Shown: positions 1-6,391 of the stretch, in pieces | How the letters are laid out: every line of letters starts with the position of its first letter | How positions within the stretch are numbered: the stretch's first letter is position 1 | Source: Baffinella frigidus | Lineage: Eukaryota; Cryptophyceae; Cryptomonadales; Baffinellaceae | Length of the DNA stretch: 10,703 nt | NCBI GenBank assembly: GCA_026770585.1 | Contig: MU646418.1 | Location: 467,625 to 478,327, forward strand | Reading direction: 5' to 3' | Made by a program: the position numbers and the translations under genes | Notes under the pieces: model-generated | Databases searched by the model: none | Told to the model about the DNA's origin: nothing | What the model saw: only the letters and a program-made list of their open reading frames with translations

Positions 1-267
1 CCCCCCTCTCTCTCTCTCTGACGAGCATTGGTGGTGAAGCGTCGGGACTCTGGGTGATCCATCGGGGCAGAGGGGGGGGTACGGGAGGAAGCGCGCGTTG
101 CTTTCAGGGGTTGGTTGGAAGGAAGATACAAAGCTACCTGGAAAAGGGAACTCAACCTCCCATGGCGCTCGTCCCCCCGCGAAAACCTCCGGTGACACGG
201 CGGATCCGGACCAGTTGGTTTGCAAAAAAGAACTGTCTGTCTCTCTGGGGGTGCGGGCGGTGGGTAC

Positions 268-315
268 CTTCGGAGGAAGGTTGCCCTTGATCATCAAAAA
301 GAGCGGCGGCCCCAC
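268..315 (-). CDS. NPC1: NPC1-like exon: VGPP stretch, last exon recognised in the window
   Basis: This 48-nt phase 0 exon follows the acceptor CCGGCAG and ends at AAG before GTACCC. It codes VGPPLFLMIKGNLPPK, matching the family's V-G-P-P-(V/L)-Y/F-F-V-V after V-D-Y-F and a short helix. The gene should continue past position 1. A pyrimidine-rich tract ending in CCAG at about 143-150 is a possible next acceptor, but the sequence beyond it is not recognisable. Confidence 0.8.
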
Positions 316-3300
316 CTGCCGGAGATGTTCAGAGGGTTCAGGAGAGGTTCGGGAGCGGTTCGGGAGAGGAAGGGTGAGAGAGCGCCTGGCGTAAGGCGAG
401 GGATGCCGAGAAATTGAACCATGACGAAACCTGCTGGAGAGGTTCAGGAGAGATTGAGGAGAGGTTCGGGAGAGGTTCCGGAGAGGTTCTGGAGAGGTGC
501 TAGACAGGTTCAGGCGCGGGAGGGATCGACTGGATGCAACGCGATCGGGTAGCCGTTCAGGAATACAATACCAAATCGCACACATTCAGACCCAGTGGGA
601 GATTGGATGCATGGGACAAGAAGAAGACGGCGCAGAGAGCGTGTGGCGCAGGGTGAGGAATGCGGATGAAGTGAATCATCACGAAACGATGTGCATGTTG
701 TGCAGGGTGAGGGTGAGGGGGAGGGTCGTAGAGGGCCCTGGATTGCTCGGAAGAATTGAGGGACGGCAGGTTCAGGGTGCAGGAGTGACCCAGGGGCGGG
801 GTATGTCGCGGCAGAGTAAGCTAGCTTCCCGTCATCCTGCGGCGGGCCCGTCAATCGTGAGGCGGGCCCGTGGTTCTCAAGAGGGCCAGACAGTCGTGAG
901 GTGGGTCCATCAGTCCTGAAGCGGGCCCTTCAGTTCTGAGGCGGGCCCGTGGTCCCGAGGCGGGCCCGACAGTCGTGAGGCGGGCCCATCAGTCCTGAAG
1001 CGGGTCTGTCAGGGCCAGGACCTGGAGGAAGGTGGCGACGTCTTGGAAGTAGTCGACGAGGAAAGAGTCAGTCGGGAGCGCGTCTGTCTGCTCCAGCCCC
1101 AGCTCCACCTGCCGTTATCAGGTTATGAATGTGAAGATCAGGTTATGGGCCTCCAGTAGGTTGTGAGCACCCCCGTGTGAGCCCCCAGTAGGTTGTGAGC
1201 CCCCCCGGTGCACGTGCGCCGGTTGACTGAAACACGCAGAGGTTGTACCGGCCTCGGATCCCAGCAGGGTGCGTGCCAGAAAAAGAGAGGATTCGTCAAC
1301 GGTGGTTTTGGGCGGAGCGCGTGCGGTTGACTGAACCGGCCAAGATTTGTACGAGTCCGGTACTGAACCGGGAAGGAATCGTACCTCGGAAGCCTGGGAT
1401 AAGTCAACAGTGGTGATGGTATTAATTCACAGTGGTAATGGCATAAGCCAACAGTGCTCATGGCATTAAGTCAACACCGGTCATGGCATTAAGTAAACAG
1501 TGGTAATGAATTGGTCAACACTGGGCATGGCTTTAAGTCAACAGTGGTAATGGCATTGGTGAAGAGTTGTACGGGGGGGGGCTCGCAACCTGTGACGCCG
1601 AGAAGGTGGACACCCCCACCAGGATCATGCTCACGCCTAGCACCACTCTGCGTTAGGAATTACGGTTTAGGGTTTGGGGTTTGGGGTTTGGGGTTTGGGG
1701 TTTGGGGTTTGGGGTTTGGGGTTTGGGGTTTGGGGTTCGAGGTTTGGGGTTTGGGGTTTAGGGTTTAGGGTTTAGGGTTTAGGGTTTAGGGTTTAGGATA
1801 TGGTTTAGGGTTCAGGGATTGGGGATTGGGGATTAGGGATTTGGGATTATGGATCAGGGATTATGGATTAGGAATGAGGGATTAGGGATTAGGGTTCAGG
1901 TTCAAGGGTGTAGGGTGTAGGGTCTAGGGTGCACCGTCACGAGATCAGTCGTGAGACCCTTGACAACACGTCAACCATCCAACATGCAAACACAAACATC
2001 CACGCAGTAGCCGCGCCGGGTCTAGCGAAGCGAGCGTCAAGCGTTGACCGGGACTCTCGCAAAACCGACCTGAGAGTAAATCTCTTCAATCCAAATTGAG
2101 AGTGATTCTCGGAAAAGCGAGTCGAGAGGGATTTGCACCTGCGGTAATCAGCGTTGAGCACCCACCGCGTGCACACGCCCCCCCCCCCCCCGCCATCCCC
2201 GCCCCCGCCACTCCCCGACTCCGCGTCGAGGAGACGCTGCCCCAGCTGGCCCTGCCGGGCAGGGACGCGTCGAGGATGAGGGGGAGTGTGAATCGAGGCT
2301 CAGGTATCGTGTGAATCGAGGCTCAGTTTTCGTGTGAATCGAGGCTCAGCTTTCGTGTCTTTCGACGGATGGCACTCCCGGGGCGGATGCCACGTTCACC
2401 CGCCTGCTCCTGCCCCCCGCCAGGTTGAAACGCACGCGCAGGCCCGGGAGACGTACCATCAACCCTCAACCACCCCAACACACGTTCGGGGGACACTGCC
2501 ACCCGAACACACGCGGGGAACACCGAACATACTTTCGGGGACTCTACGGACTGGTGGGTGCCAGACTATTTGATCAATCAACTTCAGGCTCAAGCGCAAC
2601 AAACGAGAAGAAGAAGAAGGCAAAGAAGAAGAAGAAGAAGAAGAAGAAGAAGACGACGGCGACGACGAAAAAGAAGATGAAGAAGAAAAAGAAGAAGAAG
2701 AAGAAAAAAAAGAAGAAGAAAAAAGGAGGAGTGCTCTTTCACCTCGTCGCGCCTTGCCGAGCCTCCGGCGGGAAGGCGCGATCGATGACCGCGAGGGTGG
2801 CGACGAAGAGCGCCAAGCTAAACTCCAAACAAATTGCAGGAACTCTACGGACTGGTGGGTGACAGGCTATTGGATCACTGAACTACAGACTCAAGCGCAA
2901 CACACGAAAAGAAGAAGAAGAAGAAGAAGAAGAAGACGACGACGACAAAAAAGAAGAAGAAGAAAAAGAAAACAAAGAGGAAGAAGAATAAGAAGAAGAA
3001 AAAAGAGAGGAATATTCCCATTATTCTCCAGAGTGCTCTCTCACCTCGTCGCGCCTTGCCGGGGCCTCCGGCGGGAAGGCGCGATCGATGACTGCGAGCG
3101 CAGCGACGAAGAGCGTCATCTGCATCGCCACGTCCGCCAACACCTTTCGAGTTTCGGGCTTGGCTTTTAGGGTTTCGGGTTTAGGATTTAGGACATGGGA
3201 TGTGAGGTATGAGGGTGGAGGGTTCAGGGTTCTGGTTAGGGAGAAGAAGGGCGTCAGCTGCGTCGCGACGTCGCGATGGCCAACACCTTCAGAGTTTAGG

Positions 3301-6273
3301 GTTCAGGGTTTCAGGATTTAGGATGTAAGGTATGCGGGTTTACGGTTCAGAGTTTGGGGTTCAGGGTTTAGGGTTCAGGGTTTAGGGTTCAGCCGACGAA
3401 GAGCGTCAGCTGCATCGCGACGTCGGCCAGCATCTTTCGGGGTTCGGGTTTGGGATAGAGGGTTTAGGGTTTCGGGTTTCGGGTTTCGGGTTTCGGGTTT
3501 CGGGTTTCGGGTTTCGGGTTTCAGGATTGAGGATTCAGCATGTAAGGTATGAGGGTTTAAGATATAGGGTTTTGGGTTTGGGGTTTTGGGTTTGGGGTTT
3601 TGAGGTTTGGGGTTTAGGGATTAGGGTTTCGGGTTTAGGGTTCAGGGTTTAGGGTTTAGGGTTTAGGGTTTAGGGTTTGGGGTTTGGGGTTTAGGGTTTA
3701 GAGGTAAGGGTTTAGGGGTTAGGGTTTAGTGTTTAGTGTTTAGGGTTTAGGGTTTAGGGTTTTGGGGGTTAGGGGTTACCGCCGCGGCCGCAAACTGCGC
3801 GAAGCACACCACTGCCGGCATCCCCTGCGCGCGAGATTTTGGTGATTTATTGTCAAACAACCAGCGCCCAGAGATTGGTGATTCATTGCCAGACAACCAG
3901 CGCCATCGCCGCACATACCGGTAAGCATTGTGCTACTCACTGTGTCCTGCGCGCGATCCAGCCACGTAGCAGCGCCCGAGTTCAATCTCCCCCGAATTTC
4001 CGGGGATCATTCCAAGCCCCTTACCCTGACATGAAATGCAATTTGTACCAGAATCGTTTTGATGGACATATGCTCCAAGGCCCCGGTGGCTGGTTAGTGG
4101 CGATCGTCCAATGCGATCCGATCAGCCGACGCGCGAGTCGAGGTTAATGCAACCTCCCGTTTCGGGCCGTGCATCTGAATTCAGCGGAGCACACTACCGC
4201 GGGCATCTCCGCCGGACGCGAGATCCAACGTGAATGCGCCGAAACTGAAAGGTTAATTCAGACGACGTTGTTTCGCGGCATGGATCTGAAGTGCATGAAA
4301 AGCAGCGCTTCAGACATGCACTCCGGCAAGATGTCATCGTACGGCAATCCACGCAATCAGCAAAACTCAGGTACCGGCCTTGGACCCTCGGTGTCCTACA
4401 AAAAGAAAAGATGCGGTTCTAGGAGCCATAGGGCTTGCATAGTACTATTAAGTGATTTTGATTGAATCCAGTTTTTTAAATTGAAAAAGTTTCCACATTA
4501 GATTGGCAGCGGCGAGTACCGTGAGCGAGCCCAGCAGAAATGCGCCGATTTCCGCTGCAGCCGCGCCGAGAATCGACGGCCCAACCTGTGCACCCCCACC
4601 ACCCCGAGTCAGCCGAAGCCCTAGTTACACTCGCAAACCACCCCGTGGGTGCTTGGTCCGCCTCGTGTGGCAGGTTACTGGCCCCAACCCAAAGAATCAG
4701 CCGAACCCCACCCACCAAATCAACCTCACCCCCCGAGTCAGCCAAACCCTTTTTTACCCACGTCAGCCACCCCTTCTCGTTGATTGTAGGACTGGGCTCG
4801 GATGTAGCAGGGAGCACAGAACTCGTTGGCTTCACTCATACGGACACAGTTGGACAAGGACCCCCCCCCCCCCGCCGCCGCGAGGTTGAAACGCACGCGT
4901 AGGCCCGGGAGACGTACCATCAACACTCAACCATGAACCATGAACCATGAACCATGAACCATGAACCATGGACCATGAACCATCAGCCCTGAGCCCTGAA
5001 GCCTGAAGTCTGAAGCCTGAAGCGTGAGGCCTGCCTGCAGCCTGAGGCCTGAAGCCTGAACCATGAACATTGAACCCTGCAGCGCAAACGCACCTTGGCA
5101 AGAGCGCGTCCAGCCCTTTCCGCGGCAGTGTCCCGCACCTGAAACACCTCCGTGACATCAGTTGCTGTTCGCCTGAAATGACTCATTGCTGTTGTTCACC
5201 TGGAACACCTCCTCGTGACATGAATTACTGTTCGCCTGAAATGAGTTGTTGTTCACGTGAAGTGAGTGTGTTGTTCGAGAACCGTGACCCCGTCCCCTCC
5301 GGAGAAACGTCCCGCAGAATCCACGCACTCCCTCCGCAAAAATCCTCCAACGCAGACGCCGATTATCCCTTGTGGCGAGTAGGCTCATACGCCCTACGGT
5401 AGGGTCCTACGACCTGCCTAGGACCTCTTGCTGGTCAAATCTGACCAGCTCGCCACTTAAGGGATACCGACCTACGCAGGATTGGTGGGGGGGCATTCTG
5501 CTGATCAATCGCTCCAATTCCCAACAGGGAATCAGAGCAACCGATTATTGGAATACACAACGCGCAAACCAGTCCTGGGGGGACAGTTGGGAGGACAAGA
5601 CACCTCTCCAGCGAGCATCCCCCCCCCGGAAGCGGGCCCATCCAGCGGCGACACGGCGGTGGAATTGGAGCCATTCACCACCACGGCGGGCGTATCGCGC
5701 GGGGTGTTGTACCCCCCCGCCGCCTGCCCCTCCCCCGTGCCTCCGCTCCCGAGAGATAACCCGCTCCTGCTGGTTGGTACACGGATTCATTGTATGATTA
5801 CAAAGGTACACGCATATGCATGCAACATAAAACCTTCATACATCAATTATAAAAGTAGTTGTGCACCCCATGCAGCCATGATACACGCGGGGTGATGTGC
5901 CCCCCCCCCCGCCTTGGCCCTTCACACGTTCCAAATTATTTATACTTTTTCCATTTGAAACTACTAAAACCTCCCCTTTTCTGTGTTCCCGAGTGCCTGT
6001 CCACCCTGGAGGCAACTTATGGGCAAATTGATGGTTTCTTAAGTCAACCCCCGTATAAATGCAAGCGGAATTCAAGTGCATTTGTGGGGGGTTGACTTAA
6101 GATTGCCCATTAATTGCCTCCAGGGTGGGTTTCCGAGTGCAACGTCGCTTCTGCTGGGAGAAACATGTAGTGATACACCCCATACGTCCTTTATAAACGC
6201 GGGGTGTTGTTGTTGTGCCCCTTCGCCACGTGGGCCTCCATGTTCCCGAGAGAGAGAGACAGAGAGAGAGATG

Positions 6274-6308
<35 letters not shown>

Positions 6309-6339
6309 GGAGAGATAGCGAGAGGAAGAGAGAGCAAGA

Positions 6340-6391
<52 letters not shown>

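Larger units (their letters stand above)
2540..3130. repeat. Tandem duplication of about 300 bp
   Basis: Two units, about 2540-2839 and 2840-3130, each start with a CTCTACGGACTGGTGGGT block. Each then has CTCAAGCGCAACA, a GAA/AAG tract, GTGCTCTYTCACCTCGTCGC and the end of the NPC1-like exon. The right unit leads into the intact exon (3045-3143) and the left into the broken copy (2743-2813). Small indels and substitutions show it is not an exact recent duplication. Confidence 0.85.

Noticed and set aside
497-919. 140-codon plus-strand ORF and its minus-strand partner
   Set aside because: No recognisable domain, and it overlaps the minisatellite. It lies in an intron of the minus-strand gene. 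A minus-strand reading near 740-790 with CTLNLPSLNSSEQ faintly recalls the NPC1 lumenal region, but it lies upstream of the VGPP exon and has no convincing splice borders.
838-1010. CRISPR array
   Set aside because: The units are adjacent, variable and without spacers, and the context is eukaryotic.
1511-1768. ORF with FGVWGLG repeats
   Set aside because: It is the translation of the TTTGGGG array.
2210-2285. Plus-strand reading VEETLPQLALPGRDAS, which resembles the NPC1 LALP stretch
   Set aside because: The true exon with this motif was found at 1022-1108 on the other strand, so this match is taken as chance in GC-rich sequence.
2425-2862. Lysine-rich 145-codon plus-strand ORF
   Set aside because: It is a translation of the AAG microsatellite plus the antisense of an NPC1-like exon copy.
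1663-3777. True telomere or chromosome end
   Set aside because: Unique sequence and NPC1-like exons continue on both sides, and the motif varies; these are interstitial arrays.
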